Assembly: GCF_009391885.1 (NCBI RefSeq)
Contig: NZ_VZII01000007.1
Span: 248,001 to 312,000, forward strand
Direction: 5' to 3'
Length of the DNA: 64,000 nt
DNA from: Pseudomonas sp. MN1F
Lineage (GTDB): Bacteria > Pseudomonadota > Gammaproteobacteria > Pseudomonadales > Pseudomonadaceae
Numbering within the stretch: position 1 is the stretch's first letter; every line of letters begins with the position of its first letter. The notes beneath the pieces were generated by a model that saw only the letters and a program-made list of their open reading frames with translations, did not search any database and had not been told where the DNA came from. Shown piece after piece: positions 1 to 9,859 of the stretch. The position numbers and the translations under genes are program-made.

Positions 1-881
<881 letters not shown>

Positions 882-924
882 TTAATCCTTGAAAATCTTT
901 GGAGTAACGGGAAGTCGGGGAAAA

Positions 925-1218
925 TCAGCCTTCTACAACGGCGAGGATTTCGTTCTCGGCCATGACCAGCAGGTCTTCGCCATCGACTTTCACGGTGTTG
1001 CTGCCCGAGTAAGGGCCGAAAACCACTTTGTCACCGACTTTAACGGCCAGCGCACGGACTTCGCCGTTTTCCAGAACGCGACCGGTGCCAACAGCAACGA
1101 CTTCGCCGCGGTTTGGTTTTTCAGCGGCCGAACCCGGCAGGACGATACCGCCAGCGGTTTTCGATTCTTCTTCGCTGCGACGGATGACTACGCGGTCATG
1201 CAGAGGACGAAGCTTCAT
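925..1218 (-). CDS. groS: 10 kDa co-chaperonin GroES
   Basis: This is the heptameric lid of the GroEL chamber. The product is 97 residues, the family's usual length. It begins [14 protein letters not shown] and carries a mobile-loop region ([17 protein letters not shown]) that contacts GroEL. A longer reading frame starts ten residues upstream, but the ATG at 1216-1218 has a good GGGAGA ribosome site and matches the family start. It is first in the groSL operon, and a heat-shock-like promoter lies about 150 bases upstream. Confidence 0.98.
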   Translation of the reverse strand: MKLRPLHDRVVIRRSEEESKTAGGIVLPGSAAEKPNRGEVVAVGTGRVLENGEVRALAVKVGDKVVFGPYSGSNTVKVDGEDLLVMAENEILAVVEG

Positions 1219-1365
1219 TGTCGATCTCTCCCAAATAGTGGTTTTCATCGGCCGGTACGAAACCGGCGGGTTAATGCAATCCGGCGTTGCCGGGGGTGGC
1301 CCGCAAAGGGCGAACCACCTGTGTCATGACTGGTGTTGCCACCAGAAACCTTGCGGTGACCACAT

Positions 1366-1393
1366 ACATGAGGCCGCCATATTCAATTACAAG
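1366..1393 (-). promoter_or_regulatory. Candidate sigma-32 heat-shock promoter for groSL
   Basis: Read on the minus strand, CTTGTAA (1387-1393) is followed by a 13-base spacer and CCTCATGT (1366-1373). This resembles the sigma-32 consensus CTTGAAA, 13 bases, CCCCATnT. It lies between the fxsA terminator and groS, where the groSL promoter is expected. The assignment rests on motif similarity only. Confidence 0.5.
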
Positions 1394-1425
1394 GCTTGAT
1401 ATGCAAAATTTTTCAGCCGGTTGAA

Positions 1426-1454
1426 AAAGACCGGGGCCGCTTGTGCGGCCCCGG
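1426..1454 (-). terminator. Rho-independent terminator of fxsA
   Basis: A perfect 10-bp stem CCGGGGCCGC / GCGGCCCCGG (1431-1440 and 1445-1454) with a 4-base loop is followed, on the minus strand, by a run of five T. It lies just past the fxsA stop and separates fxsA from groSL. Confidence 0.8.
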
Positions 1455-1469
1455 GGGTTACAGGTCTGA

Positions 1470-1931
1470 CTATTTGTCGCGGCGCTCGTACTCGCCTTCG
1501 ATCACGTTCGGGCGATGGCCGCTATCACGCGGCTGCGCCTGGAACGGGTCGTCCTGGAACGCGCGCTGGCGCAGGGTCTGGGCTTCAGCGCGTTCGCGCA
1601 TCTTGCGCGCCGCCAGATGGCGGGTGAACGGCAGCAGGCACAGCAGGCCCAGCACGTCACTGATGAAGCCTGGCAGCAGCAGCAAACCGCCACCCACGGC
1701 CAGCATCAGGCCCTGGAACATGTCCTCGGCGGGCAGTTCGCCACGCTGCAGGCTTTCACGGGCACGCAAGGCCGTGGCGAGGCCCGCCACACGGACCACC
1801 AGCACACCCAGGGCGGAACCGGCGATGATCAGCAGCAACGCCGGGAAGAAACCGATGGCGCCAGCAACCTTGACGAAGACGAACAGCTCCAGCACCGGAA
1901 ACAGTAGAAACAGCAGTAGAAAAGCACGCAT
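1470..1931 (-). CDS. fxsA: FxsA family inner-membrane protein
   Basis: This is a small cytoplasmic-membrane protein of 153 residues. In E. coli, FxsA overproduction relieves F-plasmid exclusion of phage T7; its normal role is unknown. Three or four hydrophobic segments occupy about residues 2-110, with a short polar tail ending EGEYERRDK. A TTG codon lies directly upstream of the ATG at 1929-1931. The ATG is preferred because GAGGA lies 8 bases before it. Location next to groSL is common in pseudomonads. Confidence 0.9.
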   Translation of the reverse strand: MRAFLLLFLLFPVLELFVFVKVAGAIGFFPALLLIIAGSALGVLVVRVAGLATALRARESLQRGELPAEDMFQGLMLAVGGGLLLLPGFISDVLGLLCLLPFTRHLAARKMRERAEAQTLRQRAFQDDPFQAQPRDSGHRPNVIEGEYERRDK

Positions 1932-1998
1932 CAAAGCATTCCTCGTCGGAAGAGACCCTTCCTGTAAGACCTACAGATGGATGCGTGCGCTCAGGATT

Positions 1999-2730
1999 TC
2001 AAGCCTCGACTTCAGTCGCAGTCGGCCATTGGTCGGCGCGCGCCAGCAGAACCAGGGCTTCGCGGACTTGTGTCGGCGTGTTGCAAGGAGCTGGGAAAGG
2101 CAACCAGTAGATGCCTTGGCCGATGCGCAGGTGCATGCCTTCGCTGTCGATGCCGACCATCTGCGCCGGTACGCTACGCGGCAGGTCGCTCAGGTCGACG
2201 TAATGGGCGATGGCATTGGCATGGTCGCTGTTCATGTGCTCGATCATGCTCGACTCGGCCTTGCCCGCAAAGGGATTGGCCAGGGTTACCTGGTCGAGCC
2301 AGTGGATCGCACCGAAACCGCCGATGTAGCGATGGCGCACCGGCTGCAAGACCCAGAAGTCGAAATCATGGGCCTTGTGGTAGTTGGCGGCATCGGGGAA
2401 GAAGCGGTAGTAGCGCTCGGCCGCCGCCTCGATGGTGGCCTCCTCGACCAGCTTGTGCGCCTCGGCCATGACCGTCAGGCGGCCGACGGCCTGCACGTCC
2501 TCGGCCTCACGCTCACCCACCAGCAGCGAGCACTTGGGGTCCTTGAGCAGGTTGTGGGTGTGCTGGGCGATGCGGCTGATCAGGATCAGCGGGTTGCCCT
2601 CGGCATCCAGGCAGTACGGCACCACCGAACCGAACGGGAAGCCGGGCATGGATTTGGAATGGGTCGAAAGTACGCCGCGGTATTCCTTGAGCAGCAGTTC
2701 CCGGGCGGGGCGGATGGCGTTGGTACTCAC
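1999..2730 (-). CDS. HugZ-like haem-utilisation protein (pyridoxamine-phosphate-oxidase-like fold)
   Basis: The 243-residue protein has an FMN-binding split-barrel-like N-terminal domain (about residues 8-150, with FPFGSVVPYCLD near the start) and a C-terminal DUF2470 domain carrying HMNSDHANA, a segment typical of HugZ-type haem-binding proteins. Relatives bind haem or help recover its iron. The start is a GTG at 2728-2730, preceded by CAGGAG about 10 bases upstream. No haem transporter gene is nearby, so the physiological role is inferred from the family only. Confidence 0.8.
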   Translation of the reverse strand: MSTNAIRPARELLLKEYRGVLSTHSKSMPGFPFGSVVPYCLDAEGNPLILISRIAQHTHNLLKDPKCSLLVGEREAEDVQAVGRLTVMAEAHKLVEEATIEAAAERYYRFFPDAANYHKAHDFDFWVLQPVRHRYIGGFGAIHWLDQVTLANPFAGKAESSMIEHMNSDHANAIAHYVDLSDLPRSVPAQMVGIDSEGMHLRIGQGIYWLPFPAPCNTPTQVREALVLLARADQWPTATEVEA

Positions 2731-2796
2731 TGAAGGCGGCTCCTGGATGCGAACTGGATGGGTGACAAGATAAGCATTATCAGATCCAGTGCCAAT

Positions 2797-2815
2797 GGGG
2801 CCGCTATGCGGCCCC
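2797..2815 (-). terminator. Stem-loop, probable terminator of the DUF481 gene
   Basis: A perfect 8-bp stem GGGGCCGC / GCGGCCCC with a 3-base loop lies just past the DUF481 stop. There is no clear T-run, so termination is inferred from position and from similar stems elsewhere in the window. Confidence 0.5.
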
Positions 2816-2821
2816 GGCGAT

Positions 2822-3829
2822 CTACCAGGTCACACCGAAGCCGGCGGTGTAACGGGTCTTGTCCAGGTCGCTGTCCCGCGTTCCGGTGATGATGTCCTTC
2901 TCCGCCTTGAGGTTGAGCGAGGCCCATTCGGTGACCTTGTAGCGCAGCCCCACCTCGGCATCCAGCGCGTAGTCGGCTACGCCACCCAGCGGTTTGGCGA
3001 ACTCGCCATTGGTGAACAGCTGGACGTTCTTGCCGATCAGGTAGCGGGTGTAGTCCCACTTCACCGCCGCCGAGTAGAAGTTGTCCTTGGCACCGTCCTG
3101 GTATTCGAAGTCGGTACGGTTGATCAGCGAGCCCAGCGAGAACGCGCCCAGCTCATCGTCCCAGAACTGGTAGCCAGGGCCGGTACCGACCGTGCGCTGG
3201 CGGGACAGGTCTTCGATGCGGTCGCGCTTGTACTCCATGCGCCCCTGCCAGAACCACTTCTCGGTGATGAAGCGGTCGAGCGCGTACTCGGCGCTCCAGT
3301 TGTCGGTGGTGGTGACGTCGTCCTTGGATTCGCGGTTGTACTCGCCTTCGGCATTGTGCCGCCAGCGGCCGTGGCGGGCGGTGGTCTTGAAGTCGATGTC
3401 GTAGTCGTCGCTGTCGGTCTCGGCGCGCTTGTAGTCCATGGCCACGTCGACATTGCCCTTCCAGATGAAGTCCTCAACCAACGGTTTGGGCTTCATGATC
3501 TGCTGGACACTGGCCAGGTCGACCGTCTTTGGCGCATCGCCATTGGCCAGAGTCACCTTGCCCGGCTCGGCGGCCTTGAGCGACTTGGCCTTTTCGCCGC
3601 TGTAGGCGTCCTGCTTGACTAGCAGTTCCTGGTCGCTTTCCAGGGTCTGGACCTGTTTCCAGTCCAGCGAGATCGAGCCGCCATACGGGGTTTCCAGCAG
3701 CAACTTGCCACCGTCGAATACACGGATCTTGCCGCTGAGCCGATCGCCGTTCTTCATCCACACGGTGTCGGCGAACGCCGGGGCGGCACTCAGGGCGGTC
3801 AACAGGCAAAGCAAGGATCTAGAATACAT
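2822..3829 (-). CDS. DUF481 (YdiY-like) outer-membrane or periplasmic protein
   Basis: The 335-residue protein has a clear signal peptide ending PAFA before DTVWMKNGD. A short N-terminal beta-rich domain follows, then a DUF481 domain with alternating charged and aromatic strands and a C-terminal aromatic (GFGVTW) as in outer-membrane barrels. The open frame continues 33 residues upstream, but those residues are not signal-like, so the ATG at 3827-3829 is chosen. Its function is unknown; a barrel location is an inference. Confidence 0.75.
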   Translation of the reverse strand: MYSRSLLCLLTALSAAPAFADTVWMKNGDRLSGKIRVFDGGKLLLETPYGGSISLDWKQVQTLESDQELLVKQDAYSGEKAKSLKAAEPGKVTLANGDAPKTVDLASVQQIMKPKPLVEDFIWKGNVDVAMDYKRAETDSDDYDIDFKTTARHGRWRHNAEGEYNRESKDDVTTTDNWSAEYALDRFITEKWFWQGRMEYKRDRIEDLSRQRTVGTGPGYQFWDDELGAFSLGSLINRTDFEYQDGAKDNFYSAAVKWDYTRYLIGKNVQLFTNGEFAKPLGGVADYALDAEVGLRYKVTEWASLNLKAEKDIITGTRDSDLDKTRYTAGFGVTW

Positions 3830-3982
3830 AAGCGCGCTACAGGTTCGATTTGACGAAAAAAGCCGGGCATTATCCAGATACCAACGACCAGAGCAAGGAC
3901 AGACCCAGGAGCATGCCGTTGAGTTCAACTCTCATTTGCCGCGACCATTCATCCGGTTTCATCCCAGCCCAGGGCTGCCCCG

Positions 3983-4336
3983 ATGTCTGAGGGTCATGAG
4001 CACACGCTGGCATCGCCCGAAGCCCGACGAACGGCGCTGTATTCGGTGCTTGGCCAGGTCCCCGAGGGCAAGGTGGTCAGTTACGGCGAGCTCGCCGAGC
4101 TGGCGGGACTTGGCCGGGCGGCACGCTGGGTCGGGCGCACCCTTGGGCAGTTGCCCGCCGATACGCGCCTGCCCTGGCACCGGGTACTCGGCGCTGGCGG
4201 GCGGCTGAGCCTGGCGCAGGGCACCCCTTCGGGCGATGAACAGCGCGCCAGACTGCGCGCAGAGGGTGTGAATGTGGCCAATAATCGTGTGGATATGACG
4301 CGCCATGGCTGGCGCCCAATGGAGCACAGCGGTTAG
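3983..4336 (+). CDS. Alkyltransferase-like protein (Atl), MGMT relative without the active cysteine
   Basis: The 117-residue protein matches the DNA-binding domain of O6-alkylguanine-DNA alkyltransferases, but the acceptor-cysteine motif PCHR reads PWHR (LPWHRVLGAGG, about residues 63-73). This Trp-for-Cys change defines the Atl family (E. coli YbaZ). Atl proteins bind O6-alkylguanine lesions without repairing them and hand them to nucleotide excision repair. The start ATG follows a short gap after the divergent DUF481 gene. The family call is secure; the repair role is from known homologues. Confidence 0.88.
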   Translation: MSEGHEHTLASPEARRTALYSVLGQVPEGKVVSYGELAELAGLGRAARWVGRTLGQLPADTRLPWHRVLGAGGRLSLAQGTPSGDEQRARLRAEGVNVANNRVDMTRHGWRPMEHSG

Positions 4337-4379
4337 AGTGCGCGCTTTGTTTTCGAAAATTTGAGGCAGATGTTGGCCC

Positions 4380-5927
4380 ATGCCCCGTAAAACCTGGCGC
4401 GCTGCGCTCGCTGCCTATGCCAGCCCGTCAACCTTGGTACTTTTGCTGCTGGGCTTCGCCGCCGGCCTGCCCTACATGCTGGTGTTCTCGACCCTGTCGG
4501 TGTGGCTGCGCGAAGCTGGCGTGGCCCGTGAAACCATTGGCTACGCCAGCCTGATCGGCCTGGCCTATGCCTTCAAATGGGTCTGGTCACCCCTGCTCGA
4601 CCAGTGGCGCCTGCCGCTGCTTGGCGGCCTCGGGCGCCGGCGCTCGTGGCTGTTGCTGTCGCAATCGCTGGTGGTGATCGGCCTGGTCGGCATGAGCCTG
4701 TGCGACCCGCAGCAGCACCTTTCCTGGCTGATCGCCCTGGCGGTGCTGGTGGCCTTTGCCTCGGCCACCCAGGACATCGCCGTCGATGCCTATCGCCTGG
4801 AGATTGCCGACGACCAGCGCCAGGCGGCCCTCGCGGCCAGCTACATGGCCGGTTACCGGGTTGCCGCCCTGCTCGCGACCGCAGGTGCACTGTTCTTCGC
4901 CGAATGGTTCGGTTCCACTGGCTTCAGCTACCTGCACAAGGCCTGGGCCGGCACCTACGTGCTGTTCGGCGTGATGATGCTGCCAGCGCTGTTCACCACC
5001 CTGGTGATGCGTGAGCCACCGGTACCGTTGCGCACCCAGTTGTCGGCTGCGCGTTATGGCCTGATGCATCAGATGGCCTCGGTGTTCGTGCTGATCATCC
5101 TGCTGGTGTCAGTACCGGCCAGCTTCACCCAGATGTTCAACACCGGCTGGTCGAGCGTCATTTCCGGCGCTGCGACGCCACTCGACCTGCTGCTCGAAGA
5201 CCGTGCCTTCCTGCGCCTGATCCTCTACGTGCTGCTGACCTGGGCCTGCCTTTCGAGCATGGGCCGGCGTGGCCTGGCCCCGGTGCTGACACCGGTGCAC
5301 GACTTCATCGCCCGCTATCGCTGGCAGGCGCTGCTGCTGCTGGGGCTGATCGCCACCTATCGCATGTCGGACACGGTCATGGGCGTGATGGCCAACGTGT
5401 TCTACATCGACATGGGCTTCACCAAGGACCAGATCGCCAGCGTCAGCAAGGTCTTCGGCCTGATCATGACCCTGGTCGGTGCCGGCGTCGGCGGCTTGCT
5501 GATCGTACGGTTCGGCATCCTGCCGATCCTGTTCATCGGCGGCGCAGCCTCGGCGGCCACCAACATCCTGTTCCTGATGCTGGCCGACATGGGGCCTAAC
5601 CTGGAAATGCTGGTGGTGACCATTTCGCTGGACAACTTCAGCTCGGGCCTGGCCACCTCGGCGTTCGTCGCCTATCTGTCGAGCCTGACCAACCTGAAGT
5701 TCTCGGCCACGCAGTATGCGCTGCTCAGCTCGATCATGCTGTTGCTGCCGCGCCTGATCGGCGGCTATTCAGGGGTGATGGTGGAGAAGTACGGGTATCA
5801 CGATTTCTTCCTGATCACTGCACTGTTGGGTGTGCCCACGCTGATCCTGATCGCGCTGCACTGGCGCCAGGAAGTGAGCCGGGGAAAGCAGGTGCCGGTG
5901 GATAACCCGGCGACCGAGCAGCCCTGA
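4380..5927 (+). CDS. ampG: AmpG-type muropeptide permease (major facilitator superfamily)
   Basis: This is an inner-membrane importer of GlcNAc-anhydromuropeptides for peptidoglycan recycling, which also controls AmpC beta-lactamase induction where ampC/ampR exist. The 515 residues contain 12 or more membrane segments. The AmpG hallmarks are GFAAGLPYMLVFSTLSVWL (about residues 26-44) and the acidic segment SATQDIAVDAYRLE (about residues 128-141). Length and motifs fit Pseudomonas AmpG. It lies 43 bases after the atl gene and ends against a long hairpin shared with the convergent efflux gene. Confidence 0.93.
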   Translation: MPRKTWRAALAAYASPSTLVLLLLGFAAGLPYMLVFSTLSVWLREAGVARETIGYASLIGLAYAFKWVWSPLLDQWRLPLLGGLGRRRSWLLLSQSLVVIGLVGMSLCDPQQHLSWLIALAVLVAFASATQDIAVDAYRLEIADDQRQAALAASYMAGYRVAALLATAGALFFAEWFGSTGFSYLHKAWAGTYVLFGVMMLPALFTTLVMREPPVPLRTQLSAARYGLMHQMASVFVLIILLVSVPASFTQMFNTGWSSVISGAATPLDLLLEDRAFLRLILYVLLTWACLSSMGRRGLAPVLTPVHDFIARYRWQALLLLGLIATYRMSDTVMGVMANVFYIDMGFTKDQIASVSKVFGLIMTLVGAGVGGLLIVRFGILPILFIGGAASAATNILFLMLADMGPNLEMLVVTISLDNFSSGLATSAFVAYLSSLTNLKFSATQYALLSSIMLLLPRLIGGYSGVMVEKYGYHDFFLITALLGVPTLILIALHWRQEVSRGKQVPVDNPATEQP

Positions 5928-5942
5928 TAGCGTTCTACAGCC

Positions 5943-5986
5943 TGTACCGACCTCTTCGCGGGTTCACCCGCGAAGAGGTCGGTACA
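5943..5986. repeat. REP-like palindrome between convergent genes
   Basis: Two perfect 20-base inverted arms (5943-5962 and 5967-5986) flank a TTCA loop. The core CCGACCTCTTCGCGGG closely resembles the first half of the P. putida 35-bp REP element. It sits between the ends of ampG and the facing efflux gene and could act as a bidirectional terminator. Confidence 0.75.
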
Positions 5987-5997
5987 TCCAACAGAAT

Positions 5998-7242
5998 TTA
6001 TTGAGCGACAGCCCCTTCCCCAGGCCGCCCGCCTACCACGAACCACAAAGGCCACAGCGCCAAGGCACCCGCCACACCTGCTGCCAGGGCAAAGTGCAGC
6101 AAGCTCTCCCCTGCCCCGATCATCGCCAATACCGCACCACCCAGCCCCAGCAAGGCAATGGTGATCATCCCCAGCATCGCCGATACCAACCCCTTGCTCT
6201 GCTCGCTGGCGAACAGCGTCATGCGGTACAGCACCGCATTGGCCACGCCCAGCCCCAACGCATACAGCGACATGCCGGCGACCACACTGGTTACCGTCGG
6301 CCACAGCCAGGTCGCCAGCACCATCAGGCACAGGCCGGCCAGGTACGGCCCCAGCGCGCCGCGCACAAGGGCCGGCAGCGGGTAACGGTCGGCGATCCGG
6401 TTGATGATCAGGTTACCCAGGATCAGCCCGCCGAACACCGGCAACTGCCACAGCGCATATTCCATCGTGCTCAGCCCCTCATCGTGGATCAGCAGCACTG
6501 GCGAAAGGCCGATCCAGCCAATCAGCGGCAGCCCGACCAGGCCCAACGCGGCACTGCCGGCGACGAACTTGCGGTTGGCCAGCAGCTGGCCGTAACCGGC
6601 AAGCAGCGGCAGCAGGTGGATTGGGGTAAACGGCAGGCGTGAGCCATCACGACGCTCCACACCGAGGGTTTCCGGCATCAGCCGATGCAGCAGCAGCCAG
6701 CACAGCACTGCTCCGACGGCGAAGGCCAGGAACAGCCAGCGCCAGTCCAGCCACTGCAGCATGAGGGTCCCGACCAGCGGCCCAAGCAACGGCGACAGCA
6801 AGGCGATATTGGCCAGCAACGCCATCATGCGCACCGCGTCCGCTTCGCTGAACGACTCGTTCAGCGCTGGGTAGCTGACCGTCACCACGAAGCCCAGGCC
6901 GATGCCCTGCAGCAGGCGCAGCAGGTTGAACAGGCCCATGTCCTGCACCCAGTAGGTGGCCAGGCAGGCAACGCCGAAGAACGCGCAGCCGGCCAGCAGC
7001 AGCGGGCGGCGACCATAGCGGTCGGCCAGCGGGCCGATCAGCCATTGCAGCACCACGCCACCGAGCAGGTACAGGTTGAGCGCGTGGGGAATGTACTCGG
7101 GGCTGGCGTTCAGCTGCTCGACCACCACCGGCATGGCCGGCATCACGGCGTCGCTGGCCAGGTAGGTGAGCAGCTCGAACAGGGCCAGGGTCAGGCCGAA
7201 CAGCAGGGCCCGAAGAGGCGTGATGTAGAGCAGTGGTTTCAT
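5998..7242 (-). CDS. MdfA-family multidrug efflux transporter
   Basis: The 414-residue, 12-segment major facilitator protein aligns along its length with E. coli MdfA. The membrane-embedded acidic pair needed by MdfA is kept as Glu23 (ALFELLTY) and Asp31 (LASDAVMP). The segments GGVVLQWLIGPLADRYGRR and RKFVAGSAALGLVGLPL also match. The frame is open 42 residues upstream, but the family start is MKPLLY at 7240-7242. It is likely a proton/drug antiporter; the substrates cannot be read from sequence. Confidence 0.85.
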   Translation of the reverse strand: MKPLLYITPLRALLFGLTLALFELLTYLASDAVMPAMPVVVEQLNASPEYIPHALNLYLLGGVVLQWLIGPLADRYGRRPLLLAGCAFFGVACLATYWVQDMGLFNLLRLLQGIGLGFVVTVSYPALNESFSEADAVRMMALLANIALLSPLLGPLVGTLMLQWLDWRWLFLAFAVGAVLCWLLLHRLMPETLGVERRDGSRLPFTPIHLLPLLAGYGQLLANRKFVAGSAALGLVGLPLIGWIGLSPVLLIHDEGLSTMEYALWQLPVFGGLILGNLIINRIADRYPLPALVRGALGPYLAGLCLMVLATWLWPTVTSVVAGMSLYALGLGVANAVLYRMTLFASEQSKGLVSAMLGMITIALLGLGGAVLAMIGAGESLLHFALAAGVAGALALWPLWFVVGGRPGEGAVAQ

Positions 7243-7330
7243 GATGGCGTATCGGGTGCAGGCAGGAGGGGACAGGCTATATGCCAGAAATGGCGAGGGA
7301 TTGCTGTGAACAAGTGTAAGGGGGCTGAAA

Positions 7331-7360
7331 AGACTGGGGCCGCTTTCGCGGCCCCGGTCT
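7331..7360 (-). terminator. Stem-loop after mscS
   Basis: An 8-bp core stem GGGGCCGC / GCGGCCCC (7336-7343 and 7348-7355, loop TTTC) is extended by imperfect flanks. It lies immediately past the MscS-gene stop. T-rich sequence follows weakly on the minus strand (CAGTCTTTTCAG). Confidence 0.7.
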
Positions 7361-7364
7361 GGCA

Positions 7365-8207
7365 TCACTGCGCTGCAGTTTCCTGCACCACGCGGATCAC
7401 CCGCTGCGGGAACGGAATGTCGATCCCTTCGGCCTTCAACCGGTCACGGGCATGCTCGTTGAGCATGAACATCACGTCCCAGTAATCGGAGGTCTTGGTC
7501 CACAGGCGCAGCGACACGGTGATCGAGCTGTCGCCCAGGGTCGAGACGACCGCCTGCGGAGCAGGGTCCGCCAGCACGCGCGGGTCCTGCGCCAGCTCCA
7601 GCAGCACCTGGCGGGCCTTCTGCAGGTCGGCCTCATAGTCCACGCCCACATCGAACACCACCTTGCGCGTCGGCTGGCGGTTGGTATTGGTAATGATGCC
7701 GTTGGACAGGGCACCGTTGGGCATGATCACCGTCTTGTTGTCACCGGTACGCAGCACGGTGTGGAAGATCTGGATGCTGTCGACGGTACCCGACACACCC
7801 TGCGCTTCGATCCAGTCACCGATGCGGAACGGGCGGAACATCAGGATCAGCACACCACCCGCGAAGTTCGCCAGGCTGCCCTGCAAGGCCAGGCCGATGG
7901 CCAGGCCGGCGGCACCGATGGCGGCGACGAACGAAGTGGTCTCGATGCCGATCATCGACGCCACGCTGACGAACAGCAGCACTTTCAGCACGATGTTCGA
8001 CAAGGTGCTGATGAAGCCTTGCAGCGCCAGGTCGGCGTTACGCAGCCCAACCAGTTTGCCCAGGCGGGCGCTGACCTTGTTGATGATCCACCAGCCGACA
8101 GCCAGGGTCAGCAGTGCCAGCAGAAAGCGGCTGCCGTATTCCATGATCAAGGGGACCCAGGTCTGCGATTGGCGGACCAGCTGATCGACTTCAGCGTTCA
8201 AATCCAT
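7365..8207 (-). CDS. mscS: Small-conductance mechanosensitive channel MscS
   Basis: This inner-membrane channel opens under hypo-osmotic shock to release solutes. Its 280 residues are close to E. coli MscS (286). Three membrane segments precede the pore helix, AAIGAAGLAIGLALQGSLAN (about residues 93-112), where the Gly/Ala packing and Gln-Gly are characteristic. The beta domain (FRPFRIGDWIE) and a cytoplasmic vestibule follow. The start ATG at 8205-8207 has AGGAG 9 bases upstream. Confidence 0.93.
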   Translation of the reverse strand: MDLNAEVDQLVRQSQTWVPLIMEYGSRFLLALLTLAVGWWIINKVSARLGKLVGLRNADLALQGFISTLSNIVLKVLLFVSVASMIGIETTSFVAAIGAAGLAIGLALQGSLANFAGGVLILMFRPFRIGDWIEAQGVSGTVDSIQIFHTVLRTGDNKTVIMPNGALSNGIITNTNRQPTRKVVFDVGVDYEADLQKARQVLLELAQDPRVLADPAPQAVVSTLGDSSITVSLRLWTKTSDYWDVMFMLNEHARDRLKAEGIDIPFPQRVIRVVQETAAQ

Positions 8208-8323
8208 GTATTCATCTCCTGATGCCGAGCGGCACGTACACAGTAAAGCGGGCCGCGGGTCTGACAGCGGCCATGGCCCCCATGGACATCATTACGCCAT
8301 CGAGGTTCCGCACAACCCTGCGA

Positions 8324-8809
8324 TCAGTCGCGGAAGTTGTTGAACTGGATCGGCATGTCGAATTCCTTGGTGCGCAGCAGGGCAATGGCTTCCTGCAGGT
8401 CGTCGCGCTTCTTGCCGGTGACCCGCACCTGCTCGCCCTGGATGGCGGCCTGGACCTTGAGCTTGCCGTCCTTGATGGTGGCGACGATCTTCTTGGCCAG
8501 GTCCTTGTCGATGCCTTCGCGGAACTTGGCTTCCTGTTTCTTTTCCTTGCCCGAGGCGTACGGGTCCTTGGTTTCCAGGCACTTGACGTCGATCTTGCGC
8601 TTGACCAGCGCCAGGCGCAGGATTTCCATCATGGCTTCGAGCTGGAACTCTTCCTCGGCGGTCAGCACCACGGTCTGCTCCTTGTCCTTGAACTCGAAGC
8701 TGCCCTTGCCCTTGAGGTCATAGCGGCGATCAAGGTCCTTGATGGCGTTGTCGACCGCGTTCTGCACTTCGTGCTTGTCCAGTTCCGATACCACGTCGAA
8801 CGAAGGCAT
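8324..8809 (-). CDS. yajQ: YajQ family nucleotide-binding protein
   Basis: This is a UPF0234/YajQ protein of 161 residues, the family's usual length, starting [14 protein letters not shown]. YajQ proteins have two ferredoxin-like domains. Homologues in Xanthomonas and Pseudomonas bind cyclic di-GMP and affect transcription and virulence. The start has GGAGAT about 7 bases upstream. It lies upstream of mscS on the same strand and is divergent from the panE-like gene. Confidence 0.93.
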   Translation of the reverse strand: MPSFDVVSELDKHEVQNAVDNAIKDLDRRYDLKGKGSFEFKDKEQTVVLTAEEEFQLEAMMEILRLALVKRKIDVKCLETKDPYASGKEKKQEAKFREGIDKDLAKKIVATIKDGKLKVQAAIQGEQVRVTGKKRDDLQEAIALLRTKEFDMPIQFNNFRD

Positions 8810-8824
8810 GGGTAATCTCCATAA

Positions 8825-9829
<1,005 letters not shown>

Positions 9830-9859
9830 CGTCAACCCAATACGGACATTGCCTTGCCC

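Noticed and set aside
889..1399. Plus-strand frames opposite groS
   Set aside because: They are antisense shadows of groS and its leader, without ribosome sites or family similarity.
6685..7485. Plus-strand Gln/His-rich frame opposite the MdfA-like gene
   Set aside because: The composition is a reverse-complement artefact of Leu-rich membrane segments, and no start site is supported.
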